Below, piece by piece: positions 1 through 11,049 of a stretch of 64,000 bases of DNA. Source of the DNA: Cycas panzhihuaensis (taxonomy: Eukaryota > Cycadophyta); the NCBI GenBank assembly GCA_023213395.1, contig CM041465.1:2108001-2172000 (forward strand), read 5' to 3'. A program made the translations under genes and the position numbers. The notes beneath the pieces are model-generated. The model saw only the letters and a list, made by a program, of their open reading frames with translations, was not told where the DNA came from and ran no database searches. Every line of letters starts with the position of its first letter. The first letter of the stretch is position 1.

Positions 1-850
1 AAATACCTATGATTTTTACTTCAGAAAATAGACCCAAATTTTTCTGGAATAATCATCAATAAATGTAATGAAATATCATTAGCCTCTAAAGGATATTTAT
101 GATATGGGTCCACAAATATCTAAATGTACCAAGCCTAAAGGTTTCTTAGTAAACTAGGCTCTTCTATCTAACCTTAATGGAGCTTAATTATGTTTGCCCA
201 TAACACAAGCCTCACAAATACATTTTGTCTACTTGATATTAGGTATTCCATGCACCATGTTTAGCTTATAAAGCAAATAAAGGTTGTTTATGTTTAAATG
301 GCCTAAGCATTAATGTCATAACTAGTCTTTTAGTGGTCTTTGTGAAACAAGTACTTTTGAAACAGGTTGCTCATCTGTATGTGAAGTTGAAGTAGAAATA
401 TCTGAGATAGAAGCTTAATTACTACAAGAACTAAATTTAGTTGGTAAGATCGAAGGTAGAGATATTGTATCAAACTTGCATTATTCCTATTCTTTATATT
501 TGGAAGCAATTAGATTGCCATTTAAAATTGTAATCATGCATTTTCTAAGGTGACTAAACAAAACATCAAAGTTTTACTAATTTATCTAGCTAACAGATAA
601 CAAGTTATGTGTCATGCCAGGCATATAAAAAATATTATTGAGAGAATGTTGAATATCAAAATTCTTTAATGAAATAGGGACTTTGCCAAACTTAGTAACC
701 TCTAAAATAACATCACCTCTAAAAGTAACCAATTAGTCCTACACTAGTCATGTATCTATAAGGAGTTTTTTAGAACCCATCATATGCCAAAAGACTCTTG
801 AATTGAACAACCAAGATATATCAGAGTGTTGAGTTGTTAATGCAACAAAT
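1..850 (-). pseudogene. Cop1: decayed copia protease and integrase start
   Basis: Read on the minus strand, this is the first part of a Ty1/copia pol region. Near 840-790 a broken protease motif is visible (WLFNSRVFWHMMGSKK, matching the family pattern DSGAxxHMTG with Asp changed to Asn and Gly to Arg). Near 640-600 follows the typical spacer motif FYMPGMTHNLLSVSQI. The integrase zinc finger lies near 240-190 (CEACVMGKHN in a mixed frame) and the first catalytic block near 130-30 (LVHLDICGPIS, then FITFIDDYSRKIWVYF once stops are read through). Many stops and frame changes show it is dead. The rest of integrase, RT and RNase H would lie left of the window. Family assignment is firm; exact ends are not. 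Confidence 0.8.
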
Positions 851-1089
851 AAAATATTTTGTGAGTCAGTCATGTAGCCATCTTAATTCTAATTTTATCT
901 CTAGTTATGATTTCTATTTTGTTGGTTACATGAGAAGCATTTTGATTTTGTCTCCTTAGTCTTTAATAGTTAATCTAATTTTGCCTTTGTGGTCCATGAT
1001 AGTTATCATGTCTACAATTTTGATTACCCCATATGGCAAGACAATTTTGAAACTTTCATTGCTGTAAGTTAGTTTTCTTTTTCTTGTAG

Positions 1090-1893
1090 TTAGGTGTAAT
1101 ATGTTCAGGTATGCCATAGTAGTGACAAATAACATAAGTAGGACATAAAGTTTATTTTTGACATTATTCGTTCAAATTCATTAAATCAAACTGTTGGGTT
1201 AAATGTGGATGTTATTATCTGCCTCTATGATGTGATGTAAATACTAGAGTAGAATAAGAGGTACTTAGATTCCTGGCTCTATTTAGAATACATTCCTCTT
1301 AAAGCAGTTAACCCTCAAATGTGTTGAAGTCAAGTGTAGCAAGACGATCTATATAAGATAGATTAGATATTAGGGAATTATATCTAGGTGGCAAAACATT
1401 AACTATACAGTACATGAGATCACTCTCATCTGGTGGTTGAGCCAAAATAGTTAACTAATTCTTGATCACTTTGATCTGCATCAAATGCGTTATAATAGAT
1501 CAAGTAGACAGAATAGAGTAGAGCTAGGCTTTAAGTATAACAACCCTAAAATTATCTTTCCTCTCATAAAATGCATATAGATAATATTTCAAGCATTAGC
1601 AAAGATAGGAGCTTGTTTAATATTCTGATCAACATTATCTTCATAGGATAAATGTAAGAAGGAAAGGGCAACTTCATTAAATTCTTTAAAAATGGATACA
1701 ACATCAAGATTGGCAGGAATAACAACATCAAGATCATTGGGATCTTAGGTGTCAACTACATATGAATTTTACTAGAAACATCATGCCATAGTTTATTTAT
1801 TATTAGTATATTCTTAACTTATTTCTTCTAAGCCAAGAAATTATCACTACTAGAAAGTTTACTTATGTTGGTTGCAACCATCTGAAGTGCCAT
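1090..1893 (-). pseudogene. Cop1: decayed copia gag
   Basis: Minus-strand gag remnant of the same element as the protease and integrase to its left. A start at 1893 gives MALQMVATNISKLSSSDNF, followed by a Trp-to-stop and the LWHDVSSKIHM block typical of the N-terminal part of copia gag (UBN2-type). Further on, YNSLISNLSYIDR and TLDFNTFEG match the conserved 'SYNSLISSL...LTLEELxxxLLxEE' region. A zinc knuckle is recognisable near 1150-1100 (ICHYYGIPEHITPNY), with the CCHC cysteines partly lost. Several in-frame stops and frameshifts are present. The product would have been a capsid-forming nucleic-acid-binding protein in cytoplasmic particles. Confidence 0.75.
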
Positions 1894-3661
1894 TATGTCT
1901 GAGGTATGTATCATTTCTACCTAAAAAGGTATACTAATCTAGTATTTATGTCTTTGTATCTCCTTTTCTAATAGCCCTTGGTAGTTAAAATGGTCATGTC
2001 TGATGGCATACTTACTCATAGGTGGCAGCTCGAGGACCCAATATACCCAAAGATATGTAGGTGTTATAGAAGGTTGGACCACACCCCTAACACTGTTGAC
2101 CCACCTATGCTAGATTTACAGCATGAACGATAGATCATTGTCTAAGGGCATACTTAACAACCAAGGCACTCACCCCCTCTAGGTCTAGCTTAGTCTCCAA
2201 ACTCTAAGGTTTTGGTATAATACCTTAGCTTGCCACTTAATAGACTTGATAGTTAATGTCTTTCTCTATTGTTCATAGAGTTCAAGAAAGCTCACTAGCG
2301 TATGTGGAGTGGTAATTTCAGGGGTCCTAACCATTCTTGTTACAAGGCTGGTAATTGAGGTTATTCAATTCAAGTATTGTCTTTTTAATATTTCAATTTT
2401 TTAAAAAAGATTTTTGTGATTAAAGTATTAAAATTTTATGTTTTTAAGTAATATTGTTAAAAAAAGAAAAAAAATCTAAAAAAATTGCCTAAAACTAATT
2501 ACAAAATAGGCTTAAAAAACTAAAAACTGGTTGAAAAATAATAAAATAACAAACTTTAGGTTAGTGTCATTTATCAAAAAGAGAATATGTTAAGGACATT
2601 CTAATAAATATAATCTAAAGTTGGTAAACTATATAAAAAAATAAAAATAAAATGCGAGGTTTAAAAAAATTATCAAATAAGTACAGATATAGAGAGATAT
2701 ATCTCTCTGCTAGAGCAGTGAAATTTCAATTTGTCACTTTCAGTAAGAAGGTGACGCAACCAAGATTGAAACGAGTGGTCATATGTTAGAGTTTCATCAA
2801 TTGTATGGAGCTTAATACTGGAGTGAAGTTCGTAAATTTACATAAATCCTCCTCTAGAATCCAGTTGATTAAATTCTCTAAAATTTTCTTCTTTGTTTGG
2901 GTATTAATCGAGCACCAGTGATTGTTACCTTCAATATATGCTTCTCCACTAAGAATTTTCTTTAATTGTTGTAAAAAATATTAGTTAGTTATTGAGAACA
3001 ACCAACCATAATAGTAAACATGCACAAATATTGTTTGTAATAAATAGAGCTCCAAGTGATTGTGAATTAAGCTCTGGGACAGAGTAAAGAGCTATAAATT
3101 TTGCCAAGAAAAAATCATGGAAACAAGGAGTCATCTGAAATAATGTCATTGGGCGACTGCGAAGACATGGAGATAAAAAACATTTTACAAATGCAAATTA
3201 AAAAGGTCAAAAGGGGAGCAGATAACCAAATGTTCGAGGAAAAATACAAAAAATGGAGTTTGCAGTAAATTTCAGGCTATCAACAATTCTATGGATGCAA
3301 AACAACAATTGTTCAGACACCCAATTTATGCAAGAAATCGATCACATAGTCAATGAGAATGAGAAACATCCCACGGTTCGAATAAGCAATGAATTCAAAA
3401 GTGCAAAATCCCAATGATACCTTTGATGTTGTCCTCTTTTTGTACACTGCATGTCAATGTTACATACAACAAGAGACATAAGGAATGCAACTAACTAAAT
3501 GCATCACATTAGAGACTTGAATGAAACTAGTATAATAACAAAAACATGACTATAAACAATATATCTCAGAGCATTAAACTAAGAGATATGGATGAGCAAA
3601 GGTTCCAGTCAAAGCTTGAGGTTGCTTAACATATTTTTTTTAAGTTGGCTTGTAGTATTAA
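1894..3661 (-). other. Cop1 leader between primer binding site and gag
   Basis: About 1.8 kb of AT-rich sequence with no coding signal on either strand. It lies between the gag start and a primer binding site, so it is best read as the untranslated leader of Cop1, possibly with unrecognised insertions. It holds an 18-bp perfect palindrome at 2691-2708 (agagagatat/atctctct). Confidence 0.45.
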
Positions 3662-3673
3662 GCTCTAATACCA
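3662..3673 (-). promoter_or_regulatory. Cop1 primer binding site
   Basis: On the minus strand this reads tggtattagagc, one mismatch from the plant initiator-Met tRNA complement tggtatcagagc. It sits directly inside the putative 5' LTR and fixes the element's orientation as minus. Confidence 0.65.
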
Positions 3674-4147
3674 AAGTAAAGGATTAGAATTAATCTTTGT
3701 GCCAACCAAGGTTCAATCCAACTTAGGTATACGTAACATGTAATAACAAACGAAATAAATGAGAGTGAATTAGTCTAAACTCCAATACAATAATAGGCTT
3801 TTCATTAATCACTAAAACCTTACCTTACATCAAATGTTAAGGCTTGTATATATAAGAGATAACAATTACGAGATGCATTTGAGAATATTAAATAATTGAT
3901 CATGTAATATGACAGTTGGCACCTTGCATGATTAACCCATATCTACGTTACATAATGTTGTGAGCATAATACACCCCACACACCTAAGCTCATAACTTAA
4001 GTCATGACTTAACCCTTTTATGAATACATTACTCTCATCATGAAATGACAATATAACTTTATATTGAATTATAAATATACATTACAATGAATCAATAAGA
4101 ATTAATGAAGTCAACATTAATTCTTCCATCACTTTATAGGGCTAACA
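3674..4147 (-). repeat. Cop1 putative 5' LTR
   Basis: The stretch to the right of the primer binding site begins, on the minus strand, with tgttagccct at 4147 and runs to the primer site. Position, length of about 470 bp and the TG start fit a 5' LTR. The inner end does not show a clean CA, and the partner LTR is outside the window, so the boundaries are inferred. Confidence 0.5.
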
Positions 4148-4194
4148 TTTCCTTTTTATTGTTCCTAACAATGACAACTTTCCACAACAAGATA

Positions 4195-4780
4195 GTAGGT
4201 CTAGCACAAACATTGCATATTTTGGTGATGTAATTTTGGTAGGTGTCCAGTTTCAATACAGGCTTGCAAGAGATTATGAAATAAGGAGGATAATAAATAC
4301 TAGTAAAGCCATTTTTGGAAGTGATTGTAGCATCGTTGGAACGTGTATAGAATTTGTCTAGGTAGTTGAGAAATCTACTAACTCACCAAAGGATCTAACC
4401 ATCCTTAGAAGCAGGTTTAGCTTGGACATTACATACTTTGTTAATATAAAATTGTTATAAATCCAAATCTAATAGGGACTTGTGAAGACTATAAAGGACA
4501 AAAGTAAATAATGGTAAAGCCATTTTAAAAAGTGGCCATAATATCATTAGAACTTGTCTGCGCAATTCAAAAATTTACCAATGTATTAGAGGGTTTGACC
4601 TATTTTAGAATTAGGTCTAGATTGGATATTACAGTCTTTGACAATATAATTTTGAAACACATCTAGATGCAAAATATACTTACAAAGATTATAGGACAAG
4701 GACAAGAGTAAATATTAATAAAATGATTGAAGTGTCATTAGAATTTATCTAGGTGGTTGAAAAATCTAATGAATCTAGTG
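4195..4780. repeat. Three-unit imperfect tandem repeat, about 200-216 bp
   Basis: Three diverged units start at about 4197, 4413 and 4613. Each opens with an 'aggtYtag...ggacattacatactttg'-like segment, continues with 'taatata.aattttg', contains 'agtaaat..t.gtaaagcca', then 'tcattagaa.ttgtct', and ends with 'ggttgaaaaatcta'. The units differ widely from each other, so this is an old duplication. No coding is apparent. Confidence 0.6.
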
Positions 4781-5599
4781 CTCTTCCCCTTGCTTCCTCA
4801 TCCCCACAAAAGGAAAATAGAAAAAAAAAAAATTAAAAAACTAGGACCAAAAGAGTTATGATGCCTTTCTTGTTCTTCTTCCATTTTATTGTTTTCCATT
4901 ACACCAATGTGCTCCACTCATACACATAAGATTCAAATTGCTAACTAAATTTTTGGGACACTAGCTTTGAATTGGTTTGTGTATAGATGTTTTACTTTAA
5001 CGCAAAAGCTCCCCATTTACGGGAAGCTCTTACTAGCCCCCTTCAATCCCTTAGCCCCAACTCTTGCAAGCCTATTCACACAAGAGAGGTTATCGACAAG
5101 TCCAATTCCAACGTATTAGTCGTGTACGTAAGATTATACTTCCTTATTACAGTCCACTTCCATTACTAATTGTCACACATGCCCACAGAAAGAGGTAAGA
5201 TTTGCTGCTTCCCACCTTCCTGGTGACATCGTGGGAATGCTGGAGCAGTTTGTTGTTGCATGTGGCCCACTAATCCTGTCGATTACGGTTCTTCGGGTCC
5301 AATGTATTTGTACCGTATGAGAGAGAGGGAGACGCGAGGGACAAAACTCGCAGTCGAAGAGTTACAATTTGCTTTGTTTACAATTAGTGTTGTTATTTTA
5401 GAAAATGCATATTGAATTGCCTATATGCCATTTTCCGATCCGCTTCTTACGACATCACGTACAAGCACTAAATTAAATTAAATGAAATCAGATGGACCGT
5501 TCGCCAAATGAATTATCGTTGTTTAATCATTCTTCTTGTGTGGCTGACAAGTAGCGATTAATTATTGAATAGTACTCTTATCTCATATGCCACCGCTCA
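4781..5599. other. Spacer upstream of the DUF1645 gene
   Basis: No gene or repeat is recognised here. The base composition becomes less AT-rich from about 5000 towards the gene, as expected for a gene-proximal region outside the transposon blocks. Confidence 0.4.
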
Positions 5600-6034
5600 T
5601 CATACGCGTGACAGAGGAAGAGAGAATATCGAGCGTGCAAAAAGTAGCTGAGGGAAGTTGAAAGCATGGATTTAATAATGGAGGGGTCTCATTTTCCAAT
5701 GATTCAAAGTAATGAGGAGCCAAGCGCGTCAAAAGTTGGGATTATAATATAGGAATTCAAGGGAGGCGGCGTTGGTATGAGTGTAGGTGGGGTCGAAGGG
5801 ACGGGGGAGAGTGGGGGTTCCATCTGTTCTTGCTGGTGGTGTTGCGCCGCTTCTCGTCGGTGATTCATTTTGTGGTCATGTGACTGCTATTTTTGACTGG
5901 GCAGGAGAAATGTTTTGGTTTTTTCTGATGGTATCGACGGTTGCTGGTAGAGGCCGGGTGGGGGTTTTCCTTGTGAGATTAGGATTAGGATTGGGGTCAT
6001 AAATATTTAGTTTTATGTGGTATGTTGGGGGAGG
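5600..6034 (+). promoter_or_regulatory. Probable promoter and 5' UTR of the DUF1645 gene
   Basis: Candidate elements only. Two CGCG-type sites are seen: acgcgtg at 5604-5610 and gcgcgt at 5724-5729, which resemble the core bound by CAMTA calmodulin-regulated factors in plants. A TATA-like tataat lies at 5743-5748, which would give a 5' UTR of roughly 260 nt. The transcript start is not visible from sequence, and the motifs are short enough to occur by chance. Confidence 0.3.
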
Positions 6035-6991
6035 ATGGAGACGTTGAGGGTAGCTGGGGTTGGTAGGGGCTTCCATGTTAGCGCTCCATCCAGTCCTGGA
6101 AGGCGTTCCGCAGAGTTTTTCTTCAGCGTTCCCGGTAGTCCCATTGGATCTGCAATGGCCACATCCGTTGGGGGCCAAACCGTGCTGCAAGAAGAGCAGG
6201 GATCGATCTCCTCCTCGGATTTTGAGTTTAGTGCACGATTCTCAGAGATCGGAGGGACTTGGGTGTCGACGGCAGACGAGCTTTTTCTTAATGGCCAAAT
6301 TCGCCCAATCACGAAGCTTTCTGTTTCCACTCCTTGTCGTGTTGTGGAAAAACCACCGGCGCAATGTTCCACAACGCCAGAGGTCGATGGTGGAAAGGTG
6401 GACGGTTTCACATCGAAAGGAGAGCAGCGGGGCAGAGATCGATCGTGGAGAGAAAGTAGTCGTCGTCGGACGCGATCGCTGTCTCCTCTTAGATCGTCTT
6501 CCCATTGGGAGGCGGAGTCAAGAAAATTTGAAGATAATGACGAGATTAATAATGGCGCAGAAGCAGCTTCAACAAAGTCGATCAGAAGTTCAACGAGGCC
6601 GAGATGGAGTTTGAAGGATTTTCTGTACAGAAGTAAGAGCGAGGGAAGGGGTCACACGAAGGAGAAGCTCTGGGGTCTTTCCTTTTCCAAACACTCCGCC
6701 GAAAGAGTTCATGTTAATAATAATAATGTTCCTGCAAAGAGGGCCATGCCCACCAGTGTATCATCATCATCTTCTTCTTGTAAACCTGGCGTAAGCGGAA
6801 GGGGAAGGGTTCCACCCTCACCCCATGAACTTCACTACACTGCAAATCGTGCCCAGGCAGAGGAGCTAAAAAGAAAGACGTTCCTGCCCTACAGACAGGG
6901 CTTGCTTGGCTGCTTGGGCTTCTCTTCCAAAACCTGCACTGTTACCATTGATGGATTTGCTAAGCCTCTTAATTCCCTTGGGCGACATTAA
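6035..6991 (+). CDS. DUF1645 family protein, 318 aa, single exon
   Basis: Complete intronless reading frame of a plant-specific DUF1645 protein, a family of unknown biochemical function often annotated as calmodulin-binding or stress-responsive. Landmarks, counted from the chosen Met, match the family: HVSAPSSPGRR and FSVPGSPIG (residues 14-38), then SDFEFSARF (61-69), the hallmark STADELFLNGQIRPI (78-92), a basic Arg/Ser-rich stretch (130-155, RSLSPLRSSS), RPRWSLKDFLYRSKS (188-202), a Ser run (241-248), and the C-terminal block HELHYTANRAQAEELKRK (264-281) followed by TFLPYRQGLLGCLGF. An in-frame stop at 6008-6010 precedes the start. The only upstream in-frame alternative is a GTG at 6017, so the ATG at 6035 is the eukaryotic start. 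There is no signal peptide or membrane segment; the basic tracts would suit a nuclear protein. Codon usage is GC-richer than the surroundings. Function is not established. Confidence 0.88.
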   Translation: METLRVAGVGRGFHVSAPSSPGRRSAEFFFSVPGSPIGSAMATSVGGQTVLQEEQGSISSSDFEFSARFSEIGGTWVSTADELFLNGQIRPITKLSVSTPCRVVEKPPAQCSTTPEVDGGKVDGFTSKGEQRGRDRSWRESSRRRTRSLSPLRSSSHWEAESRKFEDNDEINNGAEAASTKSIRSSTRPRWSLKDFLYRSKSEGRGHTKEKLWGLSFSKHSAERVHVNNNNVPAKRAMPTSVSSSSSSCKPGVSGRGRVPPSPHELHYTANRAQAEELKRKTFLPYRQGLLGCLGFSSKTCTVTIDGFAKPLNSLGRH

Positions 6992-7410
6992 ATCTGTTTG
7001 TTTACTTGGCCAAGATCTATCTATCTGTCTAGGTTCTGTTGTCTTGTAATTCAACCCTAAAGGAATCGCAAGTGGACACTGAGACTGACTCGATCAGTCA
7101 TTCTAATAACGCTAAGCAACTCCAGCCATCAATTTGGGGATTTACTGTGTACCGTGAGAGCGACGGAGGCGAAGATGTCACGCTTTACCCACTGCGAATT
7201 GGAACTGCAATAGATATTCAATAGGGCATAAAAATCTTGATCAGAGATCTTAATCACTCATGGGTGGTTTTGGGCGTGAAGCACACACAAACGCATCACA
7301 GAGATCTGGGAGATAATTATATGGTCTGACCGTCTTAATTGGATAGTTAAAGGTGGCTCTTGAATGATTGTTCCTCGACTGAATAAATGAACGAATGCAT
7401 ATCGATCCGT
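6992..7410 (+). other. Probable 3' UTR of the DUF1645 gene
   Basis: Non-repetitive sequence following the stop codon. A canonical aataaa lies at 7382-7387 and is followed by T-rich and GT-rich sequence, making it a candidate poly(A) signal for a 3' UTR of about 400 nt. A 61-codon open frame at 7039-7224 begins with TTG, has no ATG at its start and resembles nothing I know, so I treat it as chance. Confidence 0.35.
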
Positions 7411-7667
7411 CATTTAAAGTTTTGTTGGGTTCCTTTCGTTCGTTTTTGTTTGGGATGAGAGAGAAGAACTTATTTTGATTTTCTTCCTATCAAACATTTG
7501 AGAAGCTGTTTGACTATGGTGTCTTGCGCTGCATATCACATAAAAGCAATCTTCGATCGCCCACACACAGCACAGGGCTAATTCATTATTTCAGGGTCTC
7601 TAATGTCTCAAACTCGCGAGTTCAACCAAATATTAAACCAAAAAGTGGGAGGTCTCATAATTCATGG

Positions 7668-7705
7668 TTTAGCCGGACAATGATGTCTGGCATTGTCCGG
7701 CTGAA
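7668..7705. repeat. Perfect 12-bp inverted repeat (GC-rich hairpin)
   Basis: The arms agccggacaatg (7671-7682) and cattgtccggct (7691-7702) are perfectly complementary around an 8-nt loop. The stem can be extended by a G-T and two A-T pairs on the outside. It lies about 680 bp downstream of the DUF1645 stop, in otherwise AT-rich DNA. Confidence 0.7.
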
Positions 7706-9795
7706 AGAAGTAGCTAATTTACGTTCTGTCCAGCGGATGGGGGTTGCATTGTATGATGTGTCAAAACTTGTCGAAAACCGTGATTTTCTTTCGCGTGTTT
7801 TTAAAAATTTATTATTGTTGTAAATTTTTCCGGTAATGAATGGGGGTATCAATTTCAACGAGATCTCGTGGATGGTAGAAATTTCTTTTTTTTTTCAAAC
7901 GTAATGTATTCGTACTGGACCATTTTTCCAATTAACTGCAAGTTTATCTCCAATTTTCCTTTGTTTGCACTATATATATTCCATTAAATACAAAACTATA
8001 TGTTTTAATTTAAAACATAAAACATAAACGGGAGAGAGGGCAGTGAGAAGGTGGAACTCACGCCTAGAGCAATACAAAACTTAAAATTTTCAATTTATTT
8101 GTTTTTATATTATAACATTTTTGGAACGAAACTTATTATTATTTTCAGCTAATAATATTATATATTTTGTAGACACTTGTATAACAACGAGGGATTTTAT
8201 GATAAGCATATTATCCAAAACTTAAAATAAGGGAAACATATATATATATATAAGTAAAATAGCTAGCAATTATGTTTATAAATGAATAAATGAATTGTAT
8301 CAACATAATTATAAGAAAAAAAATAACTCTCTTCATAGAAAGGGAGTTTGCTCATAGTTAAATATGTCATGAGTGTGGAGTAAAATATGTATTCACAAGT
8401 TATGACAATGTGGCAATGGTATGAATATGAATATGTCAATATATGTGTCTATATATATATATATATAGATAGATAGATAGATGATGCACATTAATGATCT
8501 ATGCAATGAGTTTGGTTATTTGAAAATATATAATGAGTTTACAATAAGATGTGCACAACACTTGTTTATAGTAAAATATTATTAAAAAAATATTCAAATG
8601 TTAATTAAAACTAATATTATTGATTGTTCTTATTTATAAATAGTTATGATTAATTAAGGTTGGTTAGTTTAAGCATTATGATTATAGGTTAAGGGTTGAG
8701 TTTGAGCATCATGTTTGAATCAAAATGGATGTAAATATGAATTAAAATCAATTAAAGATATTATTTAAATTTATTAATTAATTATTTTAAGACTTGAGAC
8801 ATTTTGAATTAACCATTATCAATATTAGTAGATGGCTCTGCATTGTTTGTAGGTTCACTTTTATTATCATTCCAATCTTGTTTTATCTCTTAAATCTTAT
8901 TTAGTTTGTATCTTTGATAAATTTAACCCAAGTTAGCCATTAAATGACCTATCTCATTATCTTGTTATTCTTTGTCCAAGCTATACAGGTGATTACTATC
9001 TTTTTATCATTGTATCCACCTTCGTTTTGTTTTGTATGGTTTTATTCCATTCTATTCAAAGTTAGGTGTGGCCAACCATTTAGCATTCATGTGAGCATCA
9101 CTAATTGACAACACCCTTCACTTACCTCCATTTCCCTTTTTCACAGAGTTATATACTTATTGAAGTAGTGCCATCAGTAACAATTGTTTTTTTTCATTCA
9201 TTACTATTCTCCAATCATCAACTATTGCCACTTACTTCCAACATCAATCATCCTCAAGTTTAATGTTACATCTATCTTAATGCACTTTTCAATAATTTTA
9301 TCCATTATAACTTGATATATATATTTATACTTTTATTATGAATCATTCATTGAGTGTGTATAAGTCAAAATTTCCACTATATTATTAACATAAGTGGTCT
9401 CTTTAATCATTGTCTCTCTCCTCCAAATTTTGTCATGCATGCTGGTGTTCCAATGGATTTATGTTGTAATTAATATCCTTGGTCTTTGGATAATTGGTTT
9501 TTGGCTTCACTCAATTGACATCATGTTGTAGATTTTAGGCTCTCTCAAAGTATTCACAGATCTTTTCATTAAAAATATTGTCTTAATTCATCACTTCTAT
9601 AAATTACAAATAGTCTAATAATACCCTTACATTCTTACTTGAAAACCTAAAAAGGAAATATTTAGATCTTATGAGAGAGGCCCAAGTATATGCTCATAGG
9701 CACTTTACTTTTACATTAGCAAAATATCTCATATAACATCACTTGGCCTTCCTAATTAGTTCATATATCTTTAATACATCTCTTCATGTCAAGTG
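7706..9795. other. AT-rich spacer without recognised genes
   Basis: No coding region or clear element. Simple repeats: (AT)7 at about 8238-8252 and an (AT)n tract at 8450-8466 running into an (AGAT)n tract at 8467-8482. The part 9000-9795 could be a very decayed transposon, but nothing in it is certain. Confidence 0.4.
8450..8482. repeat. Compound microsatellite (AT)n(AGAT)n
   Basis: An alternating AT run followed directly by about four AGAT units. Such compound tracts are common in plant spacers and are length-variable. Confidence 0.8.
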
Positions 9796-10046
9796 ATCTT
9801 ATTGTTTTTTGTTACTCTAGGTTAATGAAGGATTATGTAATAATGTAATTAGGGCCCCTTCCCCCCTTGAGTGTAAATTAAGGAAAAATTCGAACTAGTG
9901 TATTTTTCCATCATTTATGAAATCAATCTAATATAAGGGCTTGTTATTGTGTGTGATTTCTTATGTGTTTTCCTTTTAGATTTGTAGGTATAGATTTAAC
10001 TTGGGTGCATAAGTGCCCCTAACTATTGTATTATTTCAATTTCAAC
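9796..10046 (+). repeat. Gyp1 5' LTR (recognisable part)
   Basis: This stretch aligns by eye with 23301-23547: both contain 'ttactYtaggttaatga', 'taattagg' or 'taattaagg', 'gaggaaaaaccttaactaatg'-like sequence, 'gtgtgatttctt', 'tgtgttttcc' and end near 'ccctaactatt'. The two copies flank the gypsy-type coding remnants in direct orientation, as LTRs would. The outer limits are uncertain because similarity fades left of 9796. Confidence 0.6.
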
Positions 10047-11049
10047 TTCGTTGGGATGGATATGGTGGAAGCAAACACAACCCAAAAACAATGTGTTTCA
10101 CTTGATGATCTTGCATAAGACTTCATTTTTTAGTACATGTGGAATCAATGGAATATGAGTCATCAATCTTACTGTCCAGTATGTGATGCTCAGAATGATA
10201 GCTTCAATCATATTTAGTAGCAATGCCCTCCAGTCCAAGACATTTGGTATACCATTTTTTAAAACTTTAATCTAGACTAAGGCTTTATAGAAATTCGAGA
10301 TGGTCACTTGTCTTTTTATTTTTAGTTAATTCAAAGGAGCTAGGCAATGACATATGCTTGGTTTATGATTTGCTGACACTTGATAGACCTCTAGTTTCTT
10401 CTTCTCAAGACCATCCTGCATGAAATTTAGAAAATTAGTACCATAACTCATTTCCAAAAAATAGTTCCGTCATTTAATTAAACTTTTGGGCATATAGGGA
10501 ATGATATTCTATTATGGTTGTCTCACAATTCTTGCTTTATTTCTCTTCACAAAAATCTTAAGAAAAATCTTCATTCTGATACTGCTATTTTGAGTGCATT
10601 ATATGTAAAAGATTGGACAAGTACGTCTACTTAACTTATGGGCTCTTTAACATTTTGCACTGCATTTAAATTTATAATTTAATAGCATTTACTTTTTATC
10701 TTAAGAAAAAAACTTCAATTTCATTTGTTTATATTTGCATATCATTTCCTATTTTCTTTTTAAAATGTTGCAAATGGTATCAGATCTTTAGTTGATCTTT
10801 GCATTTGTTGGGAGCAAAAGAAAAGAGAAAAAAAAAAGAAACATATCAAAGGAATGAAAAAATTCATTTGAGTTTATGGCAAAGGAGGAATTAAAAGGAA
10901 TTTTTGAGGAATTTGTACTGTAAATAATGCATAAAATGTAAGTGTCTGTTAGAGGAGTTGTGGATTAGAATGGAAGGTTTATAATATACAATGTTGAAAG
11001 TTTTGAGGGTGAAGATGAGAAAATAAATCCTTTATTTGAAATTAGAGAT
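10047..11049 (+). other. Gyp1 leader
   Basis: AT-rich sequence between the recognisable LTR and gag. A tggtatcagatc segment at 10769-10780 resembles an initiator-Met tRNA primer site, so the 5' LTR may really extend to about 10768; I could not match that extra part to the 3' end. Confidence 0.35.

Noticed and set aside
5876-6505. Overlapping open frames antisense to and in other frames of the DUF1645 gene (5876-6190, 6013-6411, 6242-6505 minus; 6060-6614 plus)
   Set aside because: They arise from the GC-richer coding sequence, have no family resemblance, and the 6035-6991 frame explains the region completely.
7039-7224. 61-codon frame after the DUF1645 stop, possible second exon or gene
   Set aside because: It begins with TTG, has no ATG start, no family match and no supporting splice sites; DUF1645 genes are usually complete where this one ends.
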